From DATHSY01 sp046729855 (GTDB lineage Bacteria > Actinomycetota > UBA4738 > HRBIN12), in the NCBI GenBank assembly GCA_046729855.1, contig JBKPHM010000017.1:1-8855 (forward strand): a stretch of DNA of 8,855 nt, in the 5' to 3' direction. Position numbers and translations under genes: made by a program. Positions 1-6,546 of the stretch are shown here, piece after piece (position 1 is the stretch's first letter; each line of letters starts with the position of its first letter). The notes beneath the pieces were generated by a model, which did not search any database, was not told the origin of the DNA, and saw nothing but the letters and a program-made list of their open reading frames with translations.

Positions 1-1
1 G

Positions 2-262
2 TTGGGCGTCCTCGTCGTTGCGGCTGGCGTTCTCGCGATGGTTGGGAGTCGGCGAAGTGGCACGATGGCGCTACTCGCGGGTTCAGCGGCCTTCATCTTC
101 GCGATCGTTCGGGCCGTGCAGCTGGATGGGCAGGACTTCGCCGTCCAATCGGTGACGATCGAGGGATCGCCGTTCGGTCCCACTCGGAAATGGTTCCTGG
201 CCCGCAACGTCGAGTTAACCGGTGAGCGTCTCTCCGCCATGATCCGTCAAGTGACCCCGTAG
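2..262 (+). CDS. C-terminal part of a small membrane protein (cut by left edge)
   Basis: The reading frame is open from the first bases of the window to a TAG at 260-262, so the gene almost certainly begins further left; the TTG at 2 is only the first possible start inside the window. The visible 86 residues hold two hydrophobic stretches (about residues 2-14 and 22-38), separated by a short basic turn (SRRSG). A soluble tail of about 45 residues follows with alternating polar and hydrophobic residues, probably beta-rich. I infer an integral membrane protein with two helices near its C-terminus and a short terminal domain. I do not recognise the family. No clear terminator follows; a weak GAGGA-CCG-TCCTC hairpin near 303-315 lacks a T-run. 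Confidence 0.6.
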   Translation: MGVLVVAAGVLAMVGSRRSGTMALLAGSAAFIFAIVRAVQLDGQDFAVQSVTIEGSPFGPTRKWFLARNVELTGERLSAMIRQVTP

Positions 263-840
263 ACGCGTCCTTGCCTGGCGGATGAGTGGGTCTCAAGAGG
301 AGAGGACCGTCCTCCTGATGTGAGGGCGCCGTCCGCCGGATGGTCATCCCAGCTATCGCGAAGGTTACATGAACGGCACTTGCCAGTTGCCGACGATCTT
401 GTGCACGCGGATGTACGGGGGAGGCGGCTCGTGGATCACCGTCTAGGTCACGGCGACGCTGCGACCTCCCACCCATCCCCCCCAAGACGTATGAGCCGAA
501 GCATGGGCCCGAAGGGAGAGGTGGTGCATCCGAGACTCTACGAACGAGGACCCACCGGGCCGCACCGCCAGCCTCATCAGCCCTTCGGCCGATTGTTTCG
601 GTCGCCGGGAGGGACTACAACATGGCCGCGGAGGGCCGGAAGCCTCCTTCGGGATGTGCTGGGTGCTTCCCCGTCGACGAGCAGGTGGAAGATGAGCGCC
701 GACGCGGCCCACGGCGCCCGGGCGCCGAGACGGCCCTCCGTCGTATTCCCGTCCCTATAGACCTCAATCAGCCGCCGCGGCGGACTTCCTCGCCGGCGGC
801 GTGACAGTCGAGGTCGTGGCGGTCGCCTCAAGGCGGCCCG
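263..840. other. Intergenic stretch without a convincing gene
   Basis: About 580 bp lie between two gene 3' ends. Several overlapping open frames exist on both strands, but they are rich in Arg, Pro and Ser and look like the by-products of GC-rich DNA. The most protein-like piece is on the minus strand at 439-365, a 24-residue frame starting VIHEPPPPYIRVHKIVG and ending in TAA. In the same frame just upstream lies an SVAVT segment separated by a TAG at 443-445, so a decayed gene is possible. A run of seven C at 477-483 and a perfect 12-bp GC palindrome at 772-783 are also present. I can name no function. Confidence 0.4.
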
Positions 841-1686
841 TCACCCTTTTCGCGGCTCCTGGCCCCTCTCAGCAGCGCTTATAGCGCTCAGTGGTTTCGG
901 GAAGTTCGTTGTTATGGCCCCCACGGTGAGTTTGCGAGGGGAGGAAGCTCGGAACCGCTTCGCCCAGAACGCCAAGGTAGCGGCAGCGAGTGCGAGCAGT
1001 ACCCCAACAACGAACCCGGCGAAGGCCATACTCGCTCTCTGATCATTGACTGAAGACCGCGTGGCCGTCAGGCGCGTCCGCAGATCGTTGGCGACTCTGG
1101 CCTGGTAATCCGCGATCCGGTGCGCCGTGTGCCGAGTGGCTCGCAGCATATTGATCGTACGGCGGAACGGAGTCATGTCGTGACGGATCTCGACTCGCCG
1201 AACAAGGAGGCGCTCGATTCGCCGTACGAGCGGGGCTGCCGAATGACCTGGTGCGATGAGGACGTACACGCCGACGTCCCGTCGGGCGGACGGACCGCAG
1301 GGAAACGGGCAACGTTCAATGGTGTACCGCCCGGGCGGAAGCGTCGGCACGACCCACGACACGCGGAGGTCGTTTCCATCGTTTGCGACCTCTACCGACG
1401 CCGGCACGCGCTGCTCGTCAGGCGCTCGACGTGGTCGTGGTCCGAACCACAGCGGGTCCGGAACCATGACGATAACGTCCCATCGGTCGGCCGCCGCGCG
1501 ACCGACATCGTCGTACACGATGACGCGTCCGCGAATCGTCTCGCCAGGTGTGTAGACGCGTCGCGGCAAGAACAGGCCGCCGCCCTTGGCGGAGGCCGAG
1601 GTAGCGCCCGTCGACAGCGCTACACCGACCGCAAGTACGGCGACGAGCGCGCTAGAACGCAGATGGCATGTCATCTGATACGACAT
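841..1686 (-). CDS. Secreted, membrane-anchored protein with beta-rich ectodomain
   Basis: The protein has 281 residues. An N-terminal signal peptide is clear: basic start, hydrophobic core at about 12-28, and a small-residue cleavage region ending ASA at 31-33. Residues 34-145 look like an Ig-like or carboxypeptidase-regulatory-like beta domain, with a YTPGETIRGRVIVYDD strand-turn pattern and an LPPGRYTIERCPFPCG segment containing a Cys pair (126 and 130, spaced Cx3C). Residues 150-215 are charged, Arg-rich and probably helical. A membrane segment lies at 219-241, followed by a basic cytoplasmic tail of about 40 residues. I infer an exported protein held by its C-terminal helix with the beta domain outside. 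Similar LPPG...C..PC proteins are common as actinobacterial hypotheticals; the function is unknown. The ATG at 1674 (residue 5) is an alternative start. Confidence 0.72.
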   Translation of the reverse strand: MSYQMTCHLRSSALVAVLAVGVALSTGATSASAKGGGLFLPRRVYTPGETIRGRVIVYDDVGRAAADRWDVIVMVPDPLWFGPRPRRAPDEQRVPASVEVANDGNDLRVSWVVPTLPPGRYTIERCPFPCGPSARRDVGVYVLIAPGHSAAPLVRRIERLLVRRVEIRHDMTPFRRTINMLRATRHTAHRIADYQARVANDLRTRLTATRSSVNDQRASMAFAGFVVGVLLALAAATLAFWAKRFRASSPRKLTVGAITTNFPKPLSAISAAERGQEPRKG

Positions 1687-1789
1687 CGGACCGGCGACAC
1701 GGCAAGACGGTTCCCGCCAAGCGGACTGCGAGCCCGAACGACAAGGAAGAAGACACGGAGAATCATCTGCCCTTGGGAGGCGGCCTCGC

Positions 1790-1951
1790 TCACCGGGTGC
1801 GGCGCTTGCCGCCGTCGGCCTTCGTCATGAGGCTATGCGGAGGTCGGAGCCTGACGAGGTCGGACTGTTCGCTCCCGGGCCGCCCAGGCGGCATGACGGC
1901 GCTGAGGGACCGCATCGGGAGGCCCTCCCACGTCTGTTGTCGCATCGTCAC
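1790..1951 (-). CDS. Possible small basic protein, start overlaps preceding stop
   Basis: A 53-codon frame starts with GTG at 1951. The GTG shares four bases with the TGA that ends the broken gene at 1948-2314 (GTGA), a layout typical of translational coupling. Third positions are strongly G or C, and the product is basic at its end (KADGGKRRTR). An internal ATG at codon 3 is an alternative start. The product has no recognisable domain, signal or membrane segment. Against it being real: it is short, has no detectable family, and open frames arise easily in such GC-rich DNA. About 100 bp of unassigned sequence separates its stop from the start of the secreted-protein gene downstream. Confidence 0.3.
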   Translation of the reverse strand: MTMRQQTWEGLPMRSLSAVMPPGRPGSEQSDLVRLRPPHSLMTKADGGKRRTR

Positions 1952-2314
1952 CGGACGGTCTTGGCGAAATGCGCAACCTGCCAGCTGGAGTCGCACGCGC
2001 TACACGTCACCCACCAGTAGCCCGGGGCCGAGCCGTCTGCAGGACGAGCCGGAGCCTGGCGGGCTCTGTCTCGGAGGCGAACTCGCACTGCCCCAAGTGG
2101 CGGCTGGTCTTCGGATCGAGCGGGTCGAGCCGAGCACGGTGGTCGGCGGGCTCCTCGTAGACGTCCTCCACTCCGCACTGGCAGCGGGCCTGCCAGTGTC
2201 CGCGCTCGACCTCCGACCACGGGAGACACCGGGGTCGGCCTTCACGATCTTGCAGCCGTCGGAATGTACGAACGGCCTGTTGGGCCTCTTCGTCTTCGTG
2301 CGGCCAAACATCAT
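1948..2314 (-). pseudogene. Cys-rich, probably zinc-binding protein with two single-base frameshifts
   Basis: A strong ribosome binding site and tandem ATG codons start a frame reading MMFGRTKTKRPNRPFVHSDG, up to ADPGV. The frame then fails near 2221-2226, where restoring one C (GTCTCCCCG) continues it as PWSEVERGHWQARCQCGVED to LRLVL. It fails again near 2034-2041, where restoring one G (CAGGAC) continues it as DGSAPGYWWVTCSACDSSWQ to a TGA at 1948-1950. The rebuilt product is about 122 residues. It contains HSDGC, CxCG, HLGQC and CxxC groups that could form two zinc sites. Its layout matches an actinobacterial hypothetical family I recall from memory (HSDDCK..ADPGV ... WxCxCG ... RLDPLDPxTxRHxxQCEF ... 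YWWVECxxC); its role is unknown. Either the gene is decayed or the bases are sequencing errors. Confidence 0.72.
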
Positions 2315-2325
2315 TCCTCCTCCTC
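2315..2325 (-). promoter_or_regulatory. Strong purine-rich ribosome binding site
   Basis: On the minus strand the sequence GAGGAGGAGGA abuts the tandem ATG codons of the Cys-rich gene. It is the clearest Shine-Dalgarno sequence in the window and fixes that gene's start, which matters because the gene is otherwise broken. The second ATG (2311-2309) has the better spacing. The site directly follows the TGA (2326-2328) of the preceding ORF, so both are probably on one transcript. Confidence 0.7.
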
Positions 2326-2511
2326 TCATCCCACGCTGGCGGGCAACATCACGAACGGCTCCGGGGCAGGTCCGATCCGCGTCACGCCGTCGTAGGCGAT
2401 CATCGCGGCCAAGACGCCGGCGATCGGAGCGCCCTCGGCGACGTCGAGATCTGGACGGAGGCCAGACGGTCCGGAGATCAGACCCAGGTTCGCGGCGTGT
2501 CCCGCGAGCAC
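2326..2511 (-). CDS. Short hypothetical ORF, perhaps 3' part of a frameshifted gene
   Basis: A 61-codon frame starts with GTG at 2511 and ends 11 bp before the next gene. The product begins LAGHAANLGLISGPSGLRPD and ends FVMLPASVG. It is moderately hydrophobic with a good amino-acid balance, unlike the Arg/Pro-rich shadow frames nearby. No motif is recognised. No ribosome binding site precedes the GTG, but the stop of another protein-like frame (2516-2647) lies only 4 nt upstream. Either ribosomes re-initiate here, or the two frames are one gene broken by a single extra base (or two lost bases) near 2520-2530. I favour the broken-gene reading slightly. Confidence 0.4.
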   Translation of the reverse strand: MLAGHAANLGLISGPSGLRPDLDVAEGAPIAGVLAAMIAYDGVTRIGPAPEPFVMLPASVG

Positions 2512-2515
2512 CCGA

Positions 2516-2647
2516 TCAGGATCGTGAGGCCGCTTCGTCGGGAACTTCGTGCTCCGGGATGCTCACGGACCAGCCTGCCTCGGCCAGGGGCACGATTGAC
2601 TTCGCGGTCCACGCCGCGCCGCCGGAGCAGCAGGGCGTGTCGATCAA
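2516..2647 (-). pseudogene. Short hypothetical ORF just after chrA, perhaps 5' part of a frameshifted gene
   Basis: This frame follows chrA in the same phase; after the chrA stop it is open with no ATG or GTG, and the first usable start is TTG at 2647. From there 43 codons read IDTPCCSGGAAWTAKSIVPL and on to PEHEVPDEAASRS, ending at TGA 2516-2518. The residues just before the TTG (ECPDVEL) also look coding, so the true start is unclear. The Cys-Cys pair and balanced composition argue for a genuine protein. Removing one G near 2530 would join it to the frame at 2326-2511, giving roughly 105 residues. Family and role are unknown. The type is provisional. Confidence 0.35.
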
Positions 2648-2686
2648 CTCAACATCGGGACACTCTGTCCGAATCGCTCCGGGGAA

Positions 2687-4006
2687 TCAGACCGCCCAGC
2701 GAATCAGGCCGATGACAGCGCTGACGGCGACCACCCACACGACGTTGACGCGGAAGCGCCACATCGCGATCAGGCTACCGATCGCCACCGCGACTGCGAG
2801 AGGATCGATCGAAGACACGACCGGCACGGACACATCATGCCAGAACAGACGCTCTGCCTGGTGCTCGTTGAACAGGACACTGCCTGCAAACACGACAGCC
2901 AGGTTGGCGACTACGCCGACGACGACGGCAGTGATTGCGGCGAGGGCAGAGGCGATGCGGCGATTTCCGCGAAGCCGCTCGACTGATGGTGCGCCAAGGA
3001 AGATGAATAGGAAACTCGGTACGAACGTCGCCCACGCGGTCACGAGTGCGCCAATGATTCCGGCGGCGACAGGATCAAGACTGCCGGGATCGCGGTACGC
3101 CGCGACGAACCCCACGAAGACGACGGTGAGGATCAGAGGCCCTGGTGTCGACTCGGCCAGGCTCAGTCCCACTGCCACCTCGCCCGACGTCAGCCAGCCG
3201 AAGCGCAGAACGGCTGCCTGGTTCACGTACGCCAAGACCGCGTATGCGCCGCCGAATGTAACCAGCGCCATGAAGGAGAAGAACACCGCCTCCGTGGCGA
3301 TCACCCCGTCCGTGCCAGTCGCCAATGACACGAGGGCAAGCGGACCGAGCCAGACCACTAGCCCGACGGCGAGCACTCGGGTGGCTCTGCCCCAGGTGGG
3401 CTCCACGCCTGGACGGCCGACGTGCATGGCCGGGGAGGCGTCGCCAGGGACACCCGTAATGCGCACACCGAGCCACAGCCCGAGAAGTCCCGCAACCACA
3501 ATCACGATCGGGAACGGCACGCCGAAGATCAAGAGTGCGATGAACGCGGCGGCGGCAATCACGTAGGCGGGCCTCGTCGTCAGCGCGCGCTGGCCGATCC
3601 GGATCAGAGCCGCCGCCACGATCCCAACGACGGCCCAGGCGAGGCCTTCGAAGATCGCGGAGACCCAGCCAACGTCACCATGGACGGCGTAGACCCATGA
3701 CAGGCCGATCATGAGTGCGAGGGCCGGCAGCAGGAAGAACACGCCTGCTGCCACAGCACCAGCAGAACCGTTGAGCAGCCAGCCGATGTAGATGGCGAGC
3801 TGATGGGCTTCGGGCCCCGGGAGCAGCATAGCGAAGTTCAGCGCGTGGAGGAACCGTTCCTCGACTATCCAGCGACGCCGCTCCACCAGTTCGTCGTGCA
3901 TGATCGCGATCTGACCGGTCGGACCGCCGAAGTTGATGAAGCCGAGCCGTACCCAGAAGACAAGGGCGTCTCGGAACGCAACTTCAGACCGCACATCTGT
4001 AGCCAT
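2687..4006 (-). CDS. chrA: Chromate transporter ChrA (CHR family, two-domain form)
   Basis: The 439-residue protein is the usual length for long-chain CHR transporters, which export chromate driven by the membrane potential or proton gradient and give chromate resistance. Two homologous halves are visible. The first has FGGPTGQ at 26-32 and the conserved LPGPEAHQLAIYIGW at 62-76. The second has FGGAYAVLAYV at 251-261 and STPGP at 286-290. Between and after these are many hydrophobic helices, about 10-12 in total, consistent with an inner-membrane permease. The ATG at 4006 is preceded by TATCGT with a 6-nt gap and no ribosome binding site, suggesting a leaderless start. No chrB-type regulator is visible in the window. 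Substrate specificity is inferred from the family; sulfate analogues are possible for some members. Confidence 0.93.
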   Translation of the reverse strand: MATDVRSEVAFRDALVFWVRLGFINFGGPTGQIAIMHDELVERRRWIVEERFLHALNFAMLLPGPEAHQLAIYIGWLLNGSAGAVAAGVFFLLPALALMIGLSWVYAVHGDVGWVSAIFEGLAWAVVGIVAAALIRIGQRALTTRPAYVIAAAAFIALLIFGVPFPIVIVVAGLLGLWLGVRITGVPGDASPAMHVGRPGVEPTWGRATRVLAVGLVVWLGPLALVSLATGTDGVIATEAVFFSFMALVTFGGAYAVLAYVNQAAVLRFGWLTSGEVAVGLSLAESTPGPLILTVVFVGFVAAYRDPGSLDPVAAGIIGALVTAWATFVPSFLFIFLGAPSVERLRGNRRIASALAAITAVVVGVVANLAVVFAGSVLFNEHQAERLFWHDVSVPVVSSIDPLAVAVAIGSLIAMWRFRVNVVWVVAVSAVIGLIRWAV

Positions 4007-4012
4007 CGCGCG

Positions 4013-4018
4013 ACGATA
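4013..4018 (-). promoter_or_regulatory. Probable -10 box of a leaderless chrA transcript
   Basis: On the minus strand TATCGT, preceded by TG, stands 6 nt before the chrA ATG. This spacing would put the transcription start at or next to the A of the ATG. No Shine-Dalgarno sequence is present and no good -35 box is seen. chrA could therefore be transcribed apart from the small ORF upstream, although the 48-bp gap also permits read-through. Confidence 0.45.
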
Positions 4019-4054
4019 CAGCGAGCGTGCTCCATCCCCTCAGCACCGCCGACA

Positions 4055-4249
4055 CTAGGACGACAGTCCGCCCAGGACGCGAGCCACCTGCCGCCGAACC
4101 TCGGTGTGGAGGCTGGCCAGGTCAAGCAGCCCAGCCAGGTCCCGGCCGACCTGCGTCCGTTGCCGCAGGAGAGTCAGGGCGAACTCGTCTCGCTCGGGCT
4201 GTTCGGCGCGCATCAGCTTGCGTAGAACGACGCGGCCCTGCGGTTCCAC
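4055..4249 (-). CDS. Small helical protein upstream of chrA
   Basis: The frame from GTG at 4249 gives 64 residues, VEPQGRVVLRKLMRAEQPER and on to VRRQVARVLGGLSS. The pattern of charged and Leu residues indicates two or three amphipathic helices and a soluble protein; no Cys or membrane segment is present. Small actinobacterial hypotheticals of this look exist, but I know no function. The frame remains protein-like upstream of the GTG (GHYLDDAELARLLSQ), yet that part has no ATG, GTG or TTG, so the gene either starts at the GTG, uses a CTG, or has lost its 5' end. It lies 48 bp before chrA on the same strand and diverges from the DinB gene at 4311. Confidence 0.5.
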   Translation of the reverse strand: MEPQGRVVLRKLMRAEQPERDEFALTLLRQRTQVGRDLAGLLDLASLHTEVRRQVARVLGGLSS

Positions 4250-4310
4250 CTGGGACAGCAGGCGCGCAAGCTCAGCGTCGTCCAGGTAGTGTCCTAATTT
4301 GAGATCGACG

Positions 4311-4808
4311 ATGACCCGAGAGCGAATCGGCGGCGAAAAGCAGATCCTATCGGCCTTTCTCGACCAGCAGCGCGACGTCGTTCTCTGGAAGCTCGCTGGA
4401 CTCTCCGACGACCAGCTCCGCGAGCCCATCGTCCCCAGCGGGTTGTACCTGCTCGGTCTGGTCAAGCATCTGGCAGCGGGCGAATACTACTGGCTCTGCG
4501 ACCTCTTCGGACGGCCCTCCGAGCCACGGAGTCTCGCCGCGAGCGACGACGTGCAACTCGATCCAGGCGATACCACCGACAGCGTCCTCGGGTACTACAC
4601 GCGAGCGCGCACCGCATCCGACGAAGCGATCGTCGAACTCGACCTCGACACTACGGCCACCACATGGCTTGGCGACACCGTGTCGTTTCGATGGGCGATC
4701 CTCCACATGATCGAAGAAACCGCACGCCATGCTGGGCACGCCGACCTCATACGCGAACGTATCGACAACACCACCGGCTATCTGCCCCCCAAGAACCTCC
4801 CGTACTAA
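4311..4808 (+). CDS. DinB/DUF664 family protein (mycothiol-linked metal-dependent enzyme type)
   Basis: The protein has 165 residues from the ATG at 4311, close to the usual size for this family; TTG at 4299 is a possible earlier start. It shows the DUF664 layout: an N-terminal helix with QQRDVVLWKLAGLSDDQLR, then VPSGLYLLGLVKHLAAGEYYW with H53, and a C-terminal LHMIEETARHAGHADLIRE with H140 and H143, followed by IDNTTGY. H53 plus histidines of the C-terminal motif probably form the metal site of the four-helix bundle. Family members are suspected mycothiol- or bacillithiol-dependent S-transferases or detoxification enzymes; the substrate here is not known. It diverges from the small ORF at 4055-4249. 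TAATTT at 4295-4300 could serve as a -10 box, although its 10-nt gap is longer than for the leaderless genes. Confidence 0.88.
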   Translation: MTRERIGGEKQILSAFLDQQRDVVLWKLAGLSDDQLREPIVPSGLYLLGLVKHLAAGEYYWLCDLFGRPSEPRSLAASDDVQLDPGDTTDSVLGYYTRARTASDEAIVELDLDTTATTWLGDTVSFRWAILHMIEETARHAGHADLIRERIDNTTGYLPPKNLPY

Positions 4809-4927
4809 ACCAATCCGGCGAGGCAAATTGGGAGACTACCGTCGTCCGCGGGGTCAGGGTAGCCCCCAAGCCGCCTCGCTCGGTGCGGGAAACCGAAACG
4901 CCAGGGGATCTCTTTGGGAGAGATCGT

Positions 4928-5482
4928 GTGAAGCGTCTTAGCGTGATGCTCGTTCTGGGCTCACTCGCGCCCAGCTGCATCGGCGACCGCCCCTCGCCTT
5001 CGCTCCGATCGCGCTCTCACGCAGCGAACCTCCTGTCGCCTGCTCCGAGGCCGACCATGCACACAATCGGTAGCAACTGCAACGTTGGCATCATCCGAGC
5101 AAATCACGTTGGACGTGGAGACCTGCTGGACGTCCTCGGGCCATACGTGCTGACCTGGCTACCGCACGGCTTTGGTCTCCTCTTCGGTTTTCGGGGCTCT
5201 GGTCGCGGCATGGAGGACGGCAACGGAGCGATCTGGACAGACGCGGCCTGTCGGCAGGTCCGCCTAGAGTTCTGGCCGCACGTAGCGCATGAAGAGTCGC
5301 CACGTCCCTCTAATCAGTGGGCGCTGATCAGCGATGGCAACTGCACGTTCGCGCCGCTCGTGGACGTTCCCTGCTTCGACTACCACGCCCAGGACAACGG
5401 CGGGGTACTCAACCTTTTGACCGTCGGGCTGAGTCAACGCGATGCAGCGCGGATCGCGGCCGGAATCCGGCTTGATGGCTGA
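4928..5482 (+). CDS. Exported, lipoprotein-like Cys-containing protein
   Basis: The chosen GTG at 4928 follows GGGAGAG at a suitable distance and begins a signal-like sequence, VKRLSVMLVLGSLAPSC. The LAPSC at 13-17 is an imperfect lipobox, so the protein may be lipid-anchored at C17 or cleaved by signal peptidase I. The mature part (184 residues in total) has a low-complexity Ser/Arg/Pro linker to about residue 42. A compact domain follows with LPHGFGLLFGF at 78-88, IWTDAACRQVRLEF at 102-115 and DYHAQDNGGVLNLLTVGL at 151-168. Cysteines at 51, 108, 139 and 149 could form two disulfides outside the cell. The family is not recognised. The open frame extends upstream to 4664, but that overlaps the DinB gene and is not protein-like. 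Confidence 0.68.
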   Translation: MKRLSVMLVLGSLAPSCIGDRPSPSLRSRSHAANLLSPAPRPTMHTIGSNCNVGIIRANHVGRGDLLDVLGPYVLTWLPHGFGLLFGFRGSGRGMEDGNGAIWTDAACRQVRLEFWPHVAHEESPRPSNQWALISDGNCTFAPLVDVPCFDYHAQDNGGVLNLLTVGLSQRDAARIAAGIRLDG

Positions 5483-5515
5483 GTCCTCTGCCGATATCGC
5501 TTCCGGCGGCAACCG

Positions 5516-5710
5516 CTACTCGGTCAAGGCTCGGGACTTAAGGGGCGTTAAGAAAGTTGGTCTGAACCCTGCTGCCATCAGACAGTCGCGCATCCAGCCA
5601 AGGCGGTGACCCATCGACCCGAAGGCCAGTGGGGCCACGATCCGCTCGATCACGTGCAGGACCGCCTCCTCCCCCTCAAACAGACGGTCCCCACCCTCTC
5701 GATCCGCGCC
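5516..5710 (-). pseudogene. Fragment of an unidentified gene, 5' side ending in the 38-bp repeat
   Basis: On the minus strand a 65-codon open frame ends at TAG 5516-5518 and reads GDRLFEGEEAVLHVIERIVA, then PLAFGSMGHRLGWMRDCLMA. This composition is far more protein-like than the plus-strand frames over the same bases. The first in-frame GTG is at 5653, which would leave 45 residues; no ribosome binding site precedes it. Upstream, the frame runs into repeat copy A (5694-5731) and stops there. I infer a leftover 3' end of a gene cut off at the repeat, or a short gene of unknown function. The family is not recognised. Confidence 0.3.
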
Positions 5711-5731
5711 TCAGTATCCGTCTGCGTATAC
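5694..5731 (+). repeat. 38-bp dispersed repeat, copy A
   Basis: This copy matches copy B at about 28 of 38 positions. The left 15 bases (CCCTCTCGATCCGCG) and the right GCGTA-AC end are conserved, while the middle is diverged. It lies about 60-85 bp before the Cys-x-Cys gene and overlaps the upstream limit of the minus-strand fragment at 5516-5710. Confidence 0.65.
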
Positions 5732-5793
5732 GGCGAGGAAGAGCACCCTCGTCCAGCGCGAGCACGGCTGACGCTCAGAAATCCCCGTGGCCC

Positions 5794-6429
5794 GTGCAGC
5801 ATTACGATCGTGGGATAGATATCGAAGAGCACGAGCTTTACTGTTCCGCTGAAGCGCCGCTGCGTGCGTGGCGACTCTTCCGCGTGCGTCCCTGGGCGGA
5901 CGGCTTCGTTCTCTCGTCGCCGATGTACCACGATCCCGATCCTCCACCGTGGCTACAGGTCCGCAGCGAAGCTTCGTGCTACGAGGATCATGCCGCGCCC
6001 GCGCCAGGTTGCCGATGTGGCATCTATGCCGCGGTGGAAGGCACGGTCGACTCGCTCCCCGGATACCTCCTCGATACGGCCTACGAGCGCGACCCCTGGG
6101 CTTATGCCGAAGTTGCTTGCACCGGGCGTGTGTTCGTGGACATGCGTGGTGTTCGCGCCGAGCGCGCCGAGGTTCTGCGCATCGCACTCCCGGAAACGGA
6201 GTGGCCGGATAAGCACGCCTTCGAGGCCGCGAGGCGTCTACTCCGTGAACGGTATCGAGTACCCATCTGTGGGCTTGAAGAGGTACCTCCCTGGGTCAAG
6301 GAAAACCGCCGCCACCAGGGACCGCCGCCCGAGGAGCTGGACCTCCAGCTCGATCTCAACAACTTGATCTCTGGTCATGATTGCCGTGACTCCAGGCAGC
6401 ACCCCGTTTTTGCCTTCCAAGCCTCCTAG
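5794..6429 (+). CDS. Protein with C-x-CGIYA motif, unknown function; start uncertain
   Basis: From the GTG at 5794 the product has 211 residues. Conserved-looking blocks are RAWRLFRVRPWADGFVLSSP, MYHDPDPPPW and CYEDHAAPAPGCRCGIYAA, followed by LPGYLLDTAYERDPWAYAEV. With this numbering C62, H66, C73 and C75 could bind a metal. The C-terminal part is helical and charged (HAFEAARRLLRERY). I recall actinobacterial hypotheticals with the same C-x-CGIYA core; no enzyme activity is known to me. It has no signal peptide or membrane segment, so it is probably cytoplasmic. The start is unresolved: the GTG has no ribosome binding site, whereas an in-frame ATA at 5815 sits 6 nt after TACGAT, exactly like the leaderless starts elsewhere in this window. 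Confidence 0.72.
   Translation: MQHYDRGIDIEEHELYCSAEAPLRAWRLFRVRPWADGFVLSSPMYHDPDPPPWLQVRSEASCYEDHAAPAPGCRCGIYAAVEGTVDSLPGYLLDTAYERDPWAYAEVACTGRVFVDMRGVRAERAEVLRIALPETEWPDKHAFEAARRLLRERYRVPICGLEEVPPWVKENRRHQGPPPEELDLQLDLNNLISGHDCRDSRQHPVFAFQAS
5803..5808 (+). promoter_or_regulatory. Possible -10 box (TACGAT) before an in-frame ATA
   Basis: TACGAT is followed by 6 nt and then ATA at 5815-5817, in frame with the Cys-x-Cys gene. The same hexamer stands 5 nt before the GTG of the gene at 8202, and TATCGT stands 6 nt before the chrA ATG. If it is a real promoter, the GTG at 5794 lies upstream of the transcript and cannot be the start for this promoter. Confidence 0.35.
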
Positions 6430-6483
6430 CACTCCGGGGACGTTCGCCTCGCGCACCGGAGCGACACCTCGCCGGGACGCTCG

Positions 6484-6521
6484 CCCTCTCGATCCGCGGA
6501 CAACGTTCCATTTGCGTAGAC
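6484..6521 (+). repeat. 38-bp dispersed repeat, copy B
   Basis: This is the reference copy: CCCTCTCGATCCGCGGACAA, then CGTTCCATTTGCGTAGAC. It agrees with copy D at 34 of 38 positions and with the whole of partial copy C at 26 of 26. It lies 25 bp upstream of the TTG that opens the broken double-CxxCG frame. Confidence 0.75.
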
Positions 6522-6546
6522 TTCAGCCCGCCGACACCGAGGCACG

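Noticed and set aside
772..833. 12-bp GC palindrome at 772-783 and a small CGCC-TCAA-GGCG hairpin near 822-833, as a terminator for the gene at 841
   Set aside because: The stems are short or loop-free and no T-run follows in the direction of transcription.
1668..3566. A 632-codon open frame on the plus strand
   Set aside because: It lies antisense to chrA and the Cys-rich gene, is dominated by Arg, Thr, Ser and Pro, and shows no domain. It is a by-product of strong GC bias on the opposite strand.
4664..4927. Upstream extension of the exported protein to 4664
   Set aside because: It overlaps the DinB gene in another frame and is not protein-like, whereas GTG 4928 has an RBS and begins a signal sequence.
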